Origin: Cucumis sativus
Lineage: Eukaryota; Streptophyta; Magnoliopsida; Cucurbitales; Cucurbitaceae
Reading direction: 5' to 3'
Assembly (NCBI RefSeq): GCF_000004075.3
Contig: NC_026660.2
Coordinates: 310,001 to 374,000 of the forward strand
DNA length: 64,000 nt
Below are positions 52,061-64,000 of the stretch, in pieces (the first letter of the stretch is position 1; every line of letters begins with the position of its first letter). A model generated the notes under the pieces. The model searched no databases, was not told where the DNA came from, and saw nothing but the letters and a program-made list of their open reading frames with translations. The position numbers and the translations under genes are program-made.

Positions 52061-54734
52061 TATAATTGTTTAACTAAAAAAAAAAAGATGCATATAGTCA
52101 AAACTTCTACTTTATTGTCTTTAGTTTCAATCATTAGTGGGTTGATTTCTGTTACTTGGAAAAGCAACCATGAAAACAATTAAAACAATAATACAGTGAT
52201 TTGAAAAGTGGGTAGCTGATTCAGAATTGTAATTAGTGAAAGGGTTTGACTTGACATGCTTAGAAATATTATAAGTTTTTGTTTGTTATGAGGAGCAAGC
52301 AGGTATTGTAGGAAGCTTAAATAATTCCAAGCTCTTTGCATTTACATGAAGCCAAGACAGGCTGGTAAGGTGGAAACTTTCTGCTGCAGACTTTTGTATA
52401 TATATATATATAATATCTGTCATTCTGTGCTAATTGGGTTCTATAGGGTTTGGATATACTATTTGATAGAGGTTTGACCAATCCAAATACTTTGTTAACA
52501 AGCATGTAGAGGTTAGAAAAAGATTGAATGTAATCATTGTTTGAATATCTCAATTTCAGCCCATAAAGTTTGGTCTAGCTTCACATTTAGAAGAATATTT
52601 AGCTGTAATTTTAAATGAAAATACTGGTGTGTTGATGTTTGTTCTTTAAAAAATTATATATGTTGAGGTCAAATGGTATCCTCATCTGAAAAGCATCTTT
52701 AGTTGCCATTGCCTACTAGATTAAGTCTTGACTTTTCTTACACTGTTATAAACAATTGCATATTTTAGATTAAGTCTTAAGTTGTGTTGTATCTCACACA
52801 CGGTCTAGACATGGAAAAGTTGACCAATTTGCTTTAATTATAGAACCATGCTAGTTTGTTGGAGCAAATAAGATAATCAGGATGGAATTCCTTTTTCTAA
52901 TATGAACCTTGAGTCATTAAAACTTCTCGAGCTCAACTTGGTCTCGTGGCGTTAGTTCAATTGCAATAGGTTGATTATTGTTGTTTGGTTCACTTTCTTA
53001 TTGCCATTGTTGGTTTGATTGATTTTGGTTTTTTTTTAGTTGGTTATGGTCAATTTGTGTTTGTCTTTAAGAAGTTAGGCTTGGGTCTTTTATTTTGTTG
53101 GACTGACATATTGGTTCAACCAACCCAACTTAGTTACACTTGTTAGTTCTTACCATCAACCAGAGGATTAATGAATTACTAGGCTTAATACTATTTGTTC
53201 ACTTCATACTGATGGATCTCCACCAACCATAATCTTAAGACGAGATGAAATCTTCCCATTTCTAAACGAACCATTTTGCACATGGATTAGGATCTTAATT
53301 GCTCTAATATTCTCTAGTTCTCTCTGTCGGTCTTCCCTCTCTCCACTTTATGAGGAAAACCCGTACATCATATGTCCCAAACACACGTCCCTTGCTCTTT
53401 CTCCAACACCACTTTTCGATGAAAAACCACAAATCTAGCTAGAGGAAAAAAATCAATCCACCCAACAAATCTATGTTCAGACAAAGTCCCACACATCCGA
53501 CGCTAAGATGATCTCTCAAATCCCTTTTCGGCGAGTCCATAACCTCTCCCGTGAATACACAGCCAACTACCATTCTGCAGTACAGGTGAAAAAAAAAAGT
53601 GGAGAAGAGAAGAAAATCAATCAGAAGAAGAGGGCAAAAGAAGGATTAAGGCTATTTTGTTAATGTTGATTGATGACGATGTTAGTAAAAAAGGCAAAAA
53701 ATTTCTATTTCAAAAATTGAGACGAGAACTATTTGGGACATTGTTTTTGGAGGGCTTCTATACAAATAACTCCAAAGTGAAAAACAAGGGAGTAAGTAAG
53801 AAAAGTAAATTGGTTTGAATTCTCAGATTGTGGTTAAGAAAAAGTTGAAAGGAAATTTGTTTGAGTGTCTTTGGGAACTGAAACTTTGAACTAATCATCA
53901 GGAGTAGAAGTAGAATGACAGACATGATAGTTAGCCTTCTCCATGGATTGTTTTGGGTAATTCCCATAAATGGACAATCCACCAAAACAAGCCTCTTTAA
54001 GCTTTGTGTATAATAGAGTTAACACTTTATCTACTCACAGTCATATCTAATGCTTCCCTGTTTGGCTTTGTTTGACTTGAGCCTACTTGATTAAAGTCAT
54101 TTGGTCCATAATCATTTTATCTATACAATATGAACAAAAATAAAAATTTCACTATATGTGAAAAATATTTTTCATGTATAATGATAGTTTTTGCCTTGAA
54201 AACTAATTTATTACCCATGTTAAAATATAAGGCAAAATTTTTTCGACTAAATTATTACTTTTAAGAAACTTCTATCATAAAGTCGACTGAATTTTTTTAA
54301 CATTTTAAATATAAATATACTAAAAAATTTAAAATAATAACTTTAGATTTTTAAAATAATAAATTTTAAATTTTAAAATCTATTTTTTATAAGTGATTGT
54401 CAATTACTTTAACTATTTTTCAAAATGATTTGATTTTAAATTAAACTCTTACAAATATATTCCATTCATTCTTTTAATAATTTAGTTGATGCAAAACTAA
54501 GGTTTGTTTGGTTCGTGATCCAAAATTATTTTGAAAAATAAAAAATTTAATATAAAATAAAAACAATTTCTTCATTTTTATTGTATTTGGAAATACGTTT
54601 TGTTCTTATTTAAAATTCAAAATTTGTGTTTGATTGTGAATTTGAAAATATAATAGTGTATTTTATATTCATAATTTCTATAACAAAATGCATAAATAGA
54701 TCATAGCATGATCGGTTATCAATATATATATTTT

Positions 54735-55229
54735 TATAGTTGCAAATATAGTAATTAGATTTAAAAATAATTAAATAATAATATTTTTAAAAAATTATAA
54801 ATATAGCAAAATTTATCTATAATAGATAAATCATATTACAAATATTGGTCTATTACTGATCAATCATAAGAATGATCAGTATAAGAATATATTAACGCTT
54901 TTTTTAAAAAAGATATTGTTACGTAACTAATTATTAGTAATCTCCATTTTCATTTTGTAAAAATAAATAATTTTAGGGAAATTAGAATGGATAACTATTT
55001 CAACAATAATAATTAAGGATATAACAAAATTTTTAAAAAATTGCAAATATAGCAAAACTATTCCCGATATACTTGTGTCGTTGATACACTTCGTATGATC
55101 TATCAGATCAATATTTACAACATGGTCTATCGTTGACAGAATTTGACAAATTTTATTATATTTGTAAATTTTTTAAAATATTACTATATACTTAATTATT
55201 TTGAATCTAATTGCTAAATTTGTAACTAT
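54735..55229. mobile_element. MITE-like element with about 80-bp imperfect terminal inverted repeats
   Basis: The left arm (54735 to about 54815: TAGTTGCAAATATAGTAATT, then ATTTTTAAAAAATTATAAAT) matches the reverse complement of the right arm (about 55148-55229) at roughly 85 percent. The interior holds a further copy of the AAAAAATTGCAAATATAGCA word near 55035 and TCTATC-type words. No transposase is encoded. This fits an old, non-autonomous hairpin-forming element; superfamily unknown. Confidence 0.65.
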
Positions 55230-57152
55230 TCCATAGTTTTGTAACTATCTCATAGTTTGAAGAGTTTGAAGGGTTTTAAGGGTGGATTGGAAAAATAGGA
55301 GTAGAAAGTATGTGGAAAGTTAGGTATGAATTTGGCATTTGATCCAAAGGCTATGAAGGCTGAGAAATGGGGCTTTGTGGCCCAATATTGTTTTCATTTA
55401 GTGTTGGGCTGAATGGTTTTTGAGCCCATGTTAACTCTTAACTCAATGAGGATATCATATCACTCATAGTAAATAGTAAATGTAGAAGGGAGACTCCAAG
55501 TATTTGTAGATATAGTATAATACTATTAGTTATTGAGTAAAGAGAAATATTTATAGCACAATAAATTGGTTAGCTATTTAAAATATACATTTGAAGATGG
55601 ATATTTAATATAACATAAAGAGTTAAAAGAAGTGGGATTATTGAATAATTAGAATATAAGGAAATTGATTGTAGCATTAATTTGTTTTGATTTAATTCAA
55701 GGCTTCGGGAGTTAAATGAATAATAGAAAGAAAGCATAATTGAGGAGATAAGGTATGAATAAATGATACCGTACTACTAAAAGTAAAATAATAATAATAA
55801 TAATTAGGCTTAGGGTATGAATAAATGCAATCAAAGTATATATTGAATTTGCTCACACCACGTGTCATACTTATATCCTCTTATTTTAGTCAAACTCAAA
55901 CCCCATTTATTGTGTATATATATAATGTACCAAATAAGCCACTCTTTATTATTCTTATGTAGATAATATAACATATAGTATAGTATTATATTTTTCATAA
56001 ACTCTTTGCAAAGTGGATTGCACGTCTTCCTCACCACCATGCAACTCAACTTTTTATATATATATATATACATGTATATGTACATGTGTGTGTGATTCAA
56101 ATGGTTTTGTAACTTTTTAATTTTTATCTAATGTTTGAAAGTTGAAGTTTATGAACACTTTTTCCATCCATAAATTTATTTGTAAGCTTAAATAGAGTAT
56201 TACGGTTAGATGTTTAATTTATTTGAATTATTTGAATTAGTTTATATGGTTTATTGGTATTATAATTACTAATTGATTGATTAAATTTCTCTTATTAATT
56301 AGAATGAGGATTAGTTTGAGTAATTATGTTTTTGTATTCACAACTCAAAAAACATTAATAAAGTTATTTTGTTTACGTTACTTCTTACGAAATTTAGAGA
56401 GAGAAAACAAAGTATACGTGAATTAAATTTAATAGTCGGAATGAATTTAATATGGGTAATAAAATTGATATAAATATTTAGAGATCTAATTATGTTTAAA
56501 AGTGGAATATGTTTGAAGATATAGTAGGTGTAATATATATAAAAATTAAAAACAAGAAAGAAATAAAACAAAGGAGTTAGAATAATTAATAATAATGGTG
56601 ATGAAGCAAATAATTTAAGAAAATACAAAGAATGAACAAATGGGGTTAATATATATTGAATTTATTACAAATAATTCCCACATGCATCTCATCATGATAT
56701 TGTGTACAAGAAATTAAAAATCCATTACACATACCCAAATTGGCCTTTTCTTTTTCTCTTTCCATCTAAAACTATATAAAATAAAACATAGGAAGTTAAG
56801 TTTATAATGACAATACACTACTTTCAATTTTATTAATTTAAAATTTAAACTTAGTTTATTGGGTTAGTTTTAAGTCTTAATTTTGTCTTCATCAATTTAA
56901 GCTTCGTGTTGGAATGATTTTGTATCAATTAACATCATCGGTTAAGTCACATTAGATGAAACAAATAATTAAAGATTGAAATTGGCACAACGAATATAAA
57001 TTAATTTAAGCTTTTAATTGAAAGGTATAAAGTGATGTTTTCCAATTTTTTTTTTATAAAAAGAAAGTAGATAGTGTATATGCATATATATTATAATAAT
57101 TTAGAAATGTGAGAAGAAGTTCATTTCCATGGCGAAAATGCTCTGTTTTTGG

Positions 57153-57180
57153 CCATCTGCATCTGCATCTGCATCTGCCT
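57153..57180. repeat. TCTGCA hexanucleotide microsatellite
   Basis: Four head-to-tail copies of CATCTG lie in the RopGEF upstream region, with a CTCTT-type pentanucleotide run following at about 57375-57420. Both are probably in the promoter or 5' UTR. Pyrimidine-rich tracts of this kind are common in plant leaders. Confidence 0.85.
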
Positions 57181-57496
57181 TTTCTTTGATTGAATAAAGT
57201 CAGCTTCCATGTCGCCCGGCCAACGCCTCTGCCTTCATCTTCCATTTTCGTGGTCCTAAAGTTGAACAACATCTTCTCTCTCTCTTTTTCTTTCAAAAGA
57301 GAAAAGATTTCAGAAACGGAAAGAAAAAGATAAACAAAAGCAACCAACAAGGGAGGGAATTCCAATTCAAAATCTCTTCCTCTCTTCTCTTCTCTTCTCT
57401 TCTCTACTCTTCTCTTCTTCAAATTTCAAACCCTCCCCTTTTTTTCTTTTCATTTAAATCCTCTCATCTCTCCCGTTAATTTTACACCTCCACAAA

Positions 57497-59932
57497 ATGG
57501 ACAAATTTTCCATCTCTGATGAAAATTTCCATCTGGGTTTCCGTCCTTCTTCCTCTTCCATGGATCTAAATGATCATTCCACCATTTCTGACACTTCCGG
57601 TCAGTCTCCCGCCAGTGGCTACTCTTTCTCTTACTGCAGAACTAGCTCCGACGCTTCTGCTTTCTCTGACCCCACTACCGACGACGGTAGTTTCTGCACT
57701 GAGCCATCTCCGGCGATTCTGGGAAGACAGTGTACCAGAAAATATAAACACGCCGTCGGAGACAAGGCTGACGATCAAGACGCCATGGATTCCGGTGAGT
57801 GGTTTTTCCTTCTCTTAATCGTTTTGTTAAATTATAAGTTTAGTAAATTTCAAAATATTTTATAAGTTTTAATACTTTTTAATATTATGTTTATTCGAAT
57901 CGTTCATTTTTACTGTAGAAATTCAAAAGTCGAGGTAACTAAACATATACTCTAACGTTTATCGTTGAAATTTGGATATGAAAATTGTTAGTTGTGGTGA
58001 TCACAGAAATGGAGATGATGAAGGAGAGGTTTGCAAAGCTTTTGCTAGGAGAAGACATGTCAGGAAGTGGGAAAGGCGTCTGTACTGCTGTTACAATTTC
58101 AAACGCCATTACTAATCTTTACGGTACGTAAGATATTCTACTTTTGTTACATCTTTGATCGAATCTGTAGTATGATATATATTGTTTTCTATAGAAAACA
58201 CAATCTTTCTATATATCCGTGAGGATATGGATGATTGACTGTTTAATTTGTTTGTGTTGACGAATGATCAGCGACGGTGTTTGGACAGAATCTGAAACTA
58301 GAGCCATTGCCACCGGAGAAGAAAGCTATGTGGAAGAGAGAGATGAGTTGTTTGTTATCTGTTTGTGATTACATTGTTGAGTTCTTCACTTTATCTCAAA
58401 CTTTGGAGGATGGAACATCACTGGAGGTGAATTAATTTTCTCTTTCTTTTTCATTTTTGAACTTTATAATTTTGAAATAAAGTATAAAGTATAATTGTAT
58501 GTTATAAAATCTAAGCATGTTTTTAATATTTAAGGCAATTAGGGTGGGGGCACCATTCTGTACAAAGTAGAATGCATTGATTACTTCAAAGACTTTTTGA
58601 ACATATTCTTAGAGAACAAATGCATGTATCCTAAATGACTCGAAGAGTAAACAGAAACTATTTCGAAGCAGTTTTGGTTTTTTGTACTCATTACTACTAC
58701 TGCTACTATTATTTTGTGAATGAATCTTAAGAAGATATGAAATGATGATATATATGAGTGTGTGTTTTAGGTGTTGAACAGCAGGCAAAGGTCAGATATA
58801 TGTCTAAACCTTCCAGCATTGCAAAAGCTTGACATGATGCTCTTGGTAAATTAAAGCTTTTACATTATTCCAAAATGACAGCAAAAGTAGTTTGAAATTT
58901 TGTTTACTTTAGGTTGAAAATAATGCTTTTGGAGTGATTAAATCAATCTTGGTTTTCGTTTTCAGGACATTTTAGACAGCTTTCAGGACACTGAGTTCTG
59001 GTATGCCGAAAAAGGAAGTATGTCGTCGAACTCGAATCGATCGAGATCTGGTTCATTTCGTCGACTCTCGTTGCAAAAAGAGGAGAAATGGTGGCTACCA
59101 GTTCCCTGCATTCCTTCGTGTGGTTTATCGGAGAATGCACGAAAACATCTCCGAAATAAACGTGAATGTGCAAATCAAATCCACAAAGCTGCTATGGCAA
59201 TCAATAGTACCATACTTGCTGAAATGGACATTCCAGAGTCATTCATAGATACTCTTCCAAAGGTTTGTCGTCCTCTAACTATAAAACATAGTATAACTAA
59301 TGCAAAAGAAAAAAAAAAACCAATGTACGTTTTATTATTTTCTAACTTTTTCTCATGAACATCCAACTTTTTTTAGAGTGGGAAGGCAAGTATAGGCGAT
59401 ACGATATACCGCTACATGTACAGTGCAGACAAATTCTCACCCGAACATCTGCTCGATTGCTTGAACATAGGATCCGAACACGATGCGCTCGAACTTGCCG
59501 ATCGGATCGAGGCTTCGATGTATACATGGAGAAGGAAAGCATGTCTAAGCCACTCAAAATCCTCATGGGAATTGGTAAAGGATCTAATGGCTGAAACGGA
59601 AAAGAGTGACAAAAACACTATTTTGGCAGAAAGAGCCGAGACCTTACTTTTGTCCTTGAAACAAAGGTTCCCAGAACTATCTCAAACGACGTTAGACACT
59701 AGCAAGATTCAATACAACAGGGTAAGTTGCCTTTAGGTTAAACTATCCAATCAGTTCATAAACTTCTGATTAATTTTTTTGACAAAAGAAATGTGTTGCT
59801 GTGATGTTGTAGGATGTTGGACAGGCAGTGTTGGAGAGCTACTCAAGAGTGTTGGAAGGATTGGCATTCAACATTGTTGCTTGGATTGAAGATGTTCTTT
59901 TCTCTGATAGGTCCATAAGAAACCAAGATTAG
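57497..59932 (+). CDS. RopGEF: PRONE-domain guanine nucleotide exchange factor
   Basis: Seven exons: 57497-57794, 58007-58123, 58272-58426, 58771-58845, 58966-59262, 59377-59721 and 59813-59932. They join in frame to 468 residues. An N-terminal Ser/Asp-rich variable region (1-99) precedes the PRONE domain, which starts at [20 protein letters not shown] (from 100) and runs to [16 protein letters not shown] (about 464). PRONE proteins convert ROP GTPases to the GTP form at the plasma membrane, setting polarity in hairs, pollen tubes and pavement cells. Familiar PRONE blocks are [30 protein letters not shown] and [20 protein letters not shown]. The C-terminus stops only about four residues after PRONE, so the regulatory tail seen in many RopGEFs is almost absent; size and tail resemble AtRopGEF2/3, from memory. 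Confidence 0.93.
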
Positions 59933-62142
59933 CTAAAGACATATATATATATAGACAATTTAGAATTGGCATTTTCATTGCTGTTTCAACTTTTAGAGTT
60001 ATAGAAGATGAAAGTGAATAAGATCTTTCTTCTAATGTGTTAGTAATTGGTTAGGTGTTTTTCCCCTTTTAGAGTTGTTTTAATTTGTTTATATATATAT
60101 ATGGTTACAATTTGTATAAAAGCTATTATATTGTTGGTTCGGACAAATGATACTCTTTTCCTATTTGTATACAATATCGATATTACGTTCAATTTCTCGT
60201 TAATCTTTTTACACTTGATTCAAAAAATTATAGTAGTAAATAAGTATAGTAGAAAAGTTATTTGTCAATCTAGTTTATGATGGATTAAGAATTTATGCGT
60301 TTTAAAGAAACCCTATTATATAATCAAATTTGTGAAGAAAAAAAATACTAATTTGAAAGGAGACGACTAAAGACATAACAAAGTATGATCGATAATTATT
60401 TAGACATCTTCAAGCTAGGGAGACCAACAATGTAGATATAGATCAATTTGACACTTTACTTGTATAATTTATTTATTTATCATCATGTCAAATTTTTTTT
60501 GACTTAAATTAAAAAAGGCTTTATTGAGAATTCATTACACATTAATAAAGTAAGGACATATCATTTAATACCAAACTTATTGAGGTGAAACATGATATGA
60601 ATGATTGAATCAATTTAACTTTTAGAAGAATACCTTGACTTTTACCTATTAATATTAATATTGCATTGATTCATTCATTTACTACATATCTTTTGTATAT
60701 TTGATTCAACGATTTACCCTACTTACTTAATCATAATTCAAATTTTACTTGTTTGTCTTCCAAACTATCTTCATCCATACAATATTTACGACTTTGATTT
60801 TAGAGTTTATATAGCGTACTTTTTTATGATAATAATAAATCATCAATTTTAAAAAGTGTGATATATAAACTCTCCAACTTTAGAGGTACTATTGATATGT
60901 AATCTAATAATAAATTGTTCTTTCGTTGCTTGTGGACATAACTAACACATTTTGAGTGAAATCTCTCAAAATACAAACGTGGGTAAAAACCGGTAATAAT
61001 TAAAAGTTGACACATTTATTTATTATCTTATAATTGTAGGGTATGTGATATAAATTATTTTGAAGAAGCAATTATTGAGAAATTATTGCACATATATAAC
61101 ACGGCATATGTGTATATAAATATATAATCAATACTAAGCCCTCTTGAATTGAAACATTTAATAAATATGGTTGAATGAGTCACTTTAACTTTTTGAAACA
61201 AAAAAGGACCAATTTGGGAGAGGTATACCTTTATAAGTTATTTCTATTAATTAATTCATCTAATACATTTAATTTATGAGCTTAAATAGGCCTCTCTCTA
61301 TCATTAGTAGTTTTTTTTAAAGCTTTTCTATGTTCTCTTGAGAATTATTTATTTCTTTATTAACATAGCTAACTTTGGAAAGTTTCTCAATTTAGATAAT
61401 TATATCTTCGAAACAAAATGTTAATGTCAAATTTTGGACGAAGATAAATGCACATGACATCAATAGTGAATTTGAGAATATAGCCTGTTAAAGAGAAAAC
61501 ATGTCGTCAATGTCTAAGTCAAAAGGTGAAAGAGTGTGGAAGCTAAAAAGAGTTTGAAAACCAGACTCCAAATTACTAACCATTTTTTCAGGTCTATTTC
61601 GATCTTTAATCGTCACTTTATGGCTTCTTCATGATGTTGTTATTTATAAAGGTTAGTTACACCTTTTGGTTTAAAATCATCCCTAACAAAAATAATCTCA
61701 CAATCAATTGAATATAAGAAAACATATAACACTCAAATATATGAACTTACGACCGCTCCACACTCAAACACATAAACGAGTTAAATTTATTATAATCCTC
61801 TCACTTGATTCTGCACCTGTCCGTTAAACACATGCTAATATAAGGTTAGTTCACTAATAATTAACATGTATTTTTTCTTAGTGCTAAGAAGGTTCTATCT
61901 TCCACCCGACCATGAAACATATAAATAAACCAAATTCAATCTAATTCTCTTCCTCCATCCATTCTTCACTAACTTCAATCAAATAACACATAAAATGAGT
62001 CAAATTAACAATAAAAAATGAGTTAAAGTTGATAGAATTTTTGGGGTCATCTAATTGATATTATTAGTTTTTTTTTATAAAGAAAAACCCTAAATTTCTT
62101 TTGGATTAAATAGTAATTGAGATTTATTGAATAGTGAAATGC
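59933..62142. other. Intergenic, no gene seen
   Basis: About 2.2 kb of AT-rich sequence between the RopGEF stop and the GC-richer leader of the next gene. No family-like protein, RNA gene or well-bounded repeat was found. The RopGEF 3' UTR is probably within 59933-60200. Confidence 0.55.
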
Positions 62143-62342
62143 TTATTCAAACCTGATTTTTGATACCCTTCTTCTTGCCTTTCTTCCTCCATCCCTTTGC
62201 ACACTCGTTGGCCTGACCCCTATCCCTCTCCGGCTACTACGTACTTCCCTTGTCGAACCAAATCCTGGACCCGCCGGGAAGGAGGTCGACACCCGCGAAC
62301 ACCCCTCAGCTACCCTCTCACTCCCGCCGCGACATACCACCG
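62143..62342 (+). promoter_or_regulatory. Likely non-coding 5' UTR exon of the downstream gene
   Basis: A sharp GC-rich, C-rich island in AT-rich surroundings ends in CACCG followed by GTAAAT, a good donor. The only ATG nearby (62136) opens a frame of five codons, so the exon looks untranslated. It probably splices toward the exon with the ATG at 62704; acceptor-like sites are at about 62623 and 62668. A long minus-strand frame here is an effect of composition. Confidence 0.45.
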
Positions 62343-62703
62343 GTAAATTTTTTCAAATCCTTAGGGACTATTGCATCGATTCGGTTTATAATTCCGCTCA
62401 ACTAGTTCTGAAAGACCGTATTTCTGTTTATAGGTTTCGGATTAGTAAGAATTCTAGTGCCCTAAAGATTCGTATATGGCCCCTTGCGTGAGTGCTCGTA
62501 TGTTGTTTGTTTGAGTGCTTTATAATTTACTTTCCTAATAAATGTGGAGTTGATAAAATAATATGCTATAATTGTTACTTAGGGTTGACATGCTTGTATT
62601 GAAGTGTATATTGCCTTCTGCAGAAATCCTTACAATTTCATTGTGGATCGTCGTTCTTTGCGACAGGTTTGAAGTGGGAGTAGCAAGCGCATTGAGCAGT
62701 AAC

Positions 62704-63962
62704 ATGGAGAGGCCGCAGAAATCTAGACCTCCCGAACTTATTAAGTTGAATGATGCAGCGAAATTGGTAATCACTTAAAAGTTTCTTTGGTCACTTTGTC
62801 ATGGTTTTGTTCACATTCCTGTTCTTCTTTGCTGTCGGGTTTTGCGGCTAGGATTTTTATGCACCTTGATTTACATTTGCCCCATTATTATGCACCTTCA
62901 TCATGGTATGCTTTTGGGTTTGATGGTGATTTAATTGTTTTGTGTTCCGCTTTTGCTCGATAAAATGTTAAATCTTTTACCCTGGATTAGATAGCCTTTT
63001 ATGGAGTAAAGTAAACTTAGCACTCTAAACTCTTTGGATTGCAACATGAACGAAAGGTTGGTAATTAAAAGGTGTTCGCATTTGAGGTCCGTTTTGAAGT
63101 GAAATACTGAGCCTTTCCAATGAAGAGTTAGAACTTGGATATTTTCTAGGAAAGGAGAAAATTATATGGAAATGCAAATTACAAGAATTGGATGAGAAAT
63201 TCAATTGAAAGGAAAAGGATTTCCTTGAACTTGTCACTGAATGCTTTGCGACAGTCATTCTTAAAGGATGTATTTAGAGGTGTGTGTCTACTTATAGGTC
63301 TTGCTTTCCCTGGTTATGGTCAATATTGTGAAGGTAAGAAAATGTTGGAGATGACATCGAGATGTGAAGGGTTGGGATGCACTCCTCGTTCCTAACTTTG
63401 GAATGATTTTTCATCTTCTTCCCTATGTTTGTGGATTAGAATCGGTGGGATTTTGCATCACGATGTGGTGCATAAAGACTTGTCCTGATATTTGACAAAC
63501 TGAATATCCATCTTACGTGCAGGCAGCGCAGTTGATGAGCAAGATGACTAATTCCGAGTGGAAAGAAACTGGAGTTGATAGTGAATCAACTGCGATTGAA
63601 CCCGAGATGCGACCTCCTAGGTCAGTATACAACGAACCTGTTTATTGTATGCCTCACACTAAGCTGTTTACTAACTCTAGACCTGTTCCTCTAGACTTGG
63701 ACTTGGAGCCAAAGTAACACGCCATTTCAGAAATGGACCGTCTAATGACCCACTTGATAGAAAACTATATGCAAAATTAGATGCTGGGAAAAAACAAGCA
63801 GCTAGAAAGATGTCGGAGGATACTCCCATACTTAACACTAAAGATGACAACGATGACGACGACGATGAAGAAGAAGAGAGTAGAACTGCCATCTTCAGTA
63901 AGAAGCGAGCACCAAAGCCAGTAACTATGCCTCCTTTGCAGGGGAAGAAAAAGAGAAGGTAA
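62704..63962 (+). CDS. Small charged, probably nuclear protein of unknown function
   Basis: Three exons, 62704-62766, 63523-63620 and 63695-63962, join in frame to 142 residues. The third exon uses the acceptor at 63693-63694; the nearer alternative at 63680 would give an early stop. Order of parts: a short N-terminus MERPQKSRPPELIKLNDAA, a polar linker, a central block LGLGAKVTRHFRNGPSNDPL then DRKLYAKLDAGKKQAARK (55-92), an acidic run of Asp and Glu (104-115), and a basic end PLQGKKKRR. The acidic stretch and the terminal KKKRR suggest a nuclear or nucleolar place. I do not recognise a named family. GTAACT overlaps the stop codon region, so a longer splice form continuing past 63958 and out of the window is possible. 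Confidence 0.7.
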
Positions 63963-64000
63963 CTTTTGCGGATAGGGAATATCGATTATGGAACAGGTTG

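Larger units (their letters stand above)
52061..57496. other. Gene-poor region upstream of the RopGEF
   Basis: No gene is supported over 5.4 kb. The part at 53250-53650 is less AT-rich and CT-rich, possibly an old gene or element fragment, but no frame is convincing. The MITE at 54735-55229 and simple repeats at 57153-57180 and 57375-57420 are listed separately. The RopGEF promoter and leader lie at the right-hand end. Confidence 0.5.

Noticed and set aside
62143-62340. Minus-strand Arg/Gly-rich frame of 65 codons
   Set aside because: It reflects the C-rich composition of the probable 5' UTR exon of the downstream gene on the other strand.

Overview
The window is nuclear DNA of a flowering plant, almost certainly a eudicot. 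The protein genes are split by GT-AG introns, intergenic DNA is very AT-rich, tRNA genes are of plant nuclear type, and the families present (AHL, BZR1-type beta-amylase, R/B-like bHLH, PRONE RopGEF, plastid-targeted PYRD) are plant families. A fragment of plastid trnK also lies in the sequence. Short TCTATC-rich and inverted-repeat elements recall cucurbit genomes, but that is from memory and is only a guess.

Layout. 1-3.7 kb: AT-rich repeats and two tRNA-Glu(UUC) genes. 3.97-7.15 kb (-): an AT-hook/PPC nuclear protein (AHL), with a pyrimidine-rich leader and promoter up to about 9 kb. 9-13.6 kb: gene-free, with fossil repeats. 13.7-16.9 kb (-): a conserved 184-residue protein of unknown function whose large intron carries a tRNA-derived SINE. 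17.3 kb: a 276-bp plastid DNA insertion between 21-bp direct repeats. 19.0-21.4 kb (-): riboflavin deaminase PYRD. 21.9-22.8 kb: two retroelement remnants. 25.1-29.0 kb (+): a class 3 (DAG-lipase-like) lipase. 30.5-35.4 kb (-): a nine-exon BZR1-BAM protein closest to BAM7, with a candidate BBRE site in its upstream region. 36.9-37.7 kb: a LINE remnant. 38.0-39.7 kb (+): a Vma12-like V-ATPase assembly factor. 40.9 kb: tRNA-Lys(UUU). 41.6-45.8 kb (+): a GL3/EGL3-like bHLH with a weak basic region. 46-50.7 kb: AT-rich tandem repeats. 50.8-51.9 kb (-): a 2-oxoglutarate/Fe(II) dioxygenase. 52-57.4 kb: gene-poor, with an inverted-repeat MITE. 57.5-59.9 kb (+): a RopGEF. 62.2-64.0 kb (+): a small charged, probably nuclear protein.

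The genes do not form an operon-like system. They are independent transcription units for chromatin or transcription control (AHL, BAM7, bHLH), riboflavin synthesis, lipid hydrolysis, V-ATPase assembly, small-molecule oxidation and ROP signalling. Exon joins were read by eye: every CDS given here keeps one open frame across all its junctions and ends in a stop. 5' and 3' UTR ends are mostly unknown. I found no undescribed multi-gene system. The best leads are the bHLH basic region, the plastid insertion with its duplication, the possible self-regulatory BBRE of BAM7, the B-box change in the second tRNA-Glu, and the conserved unknown proteins.
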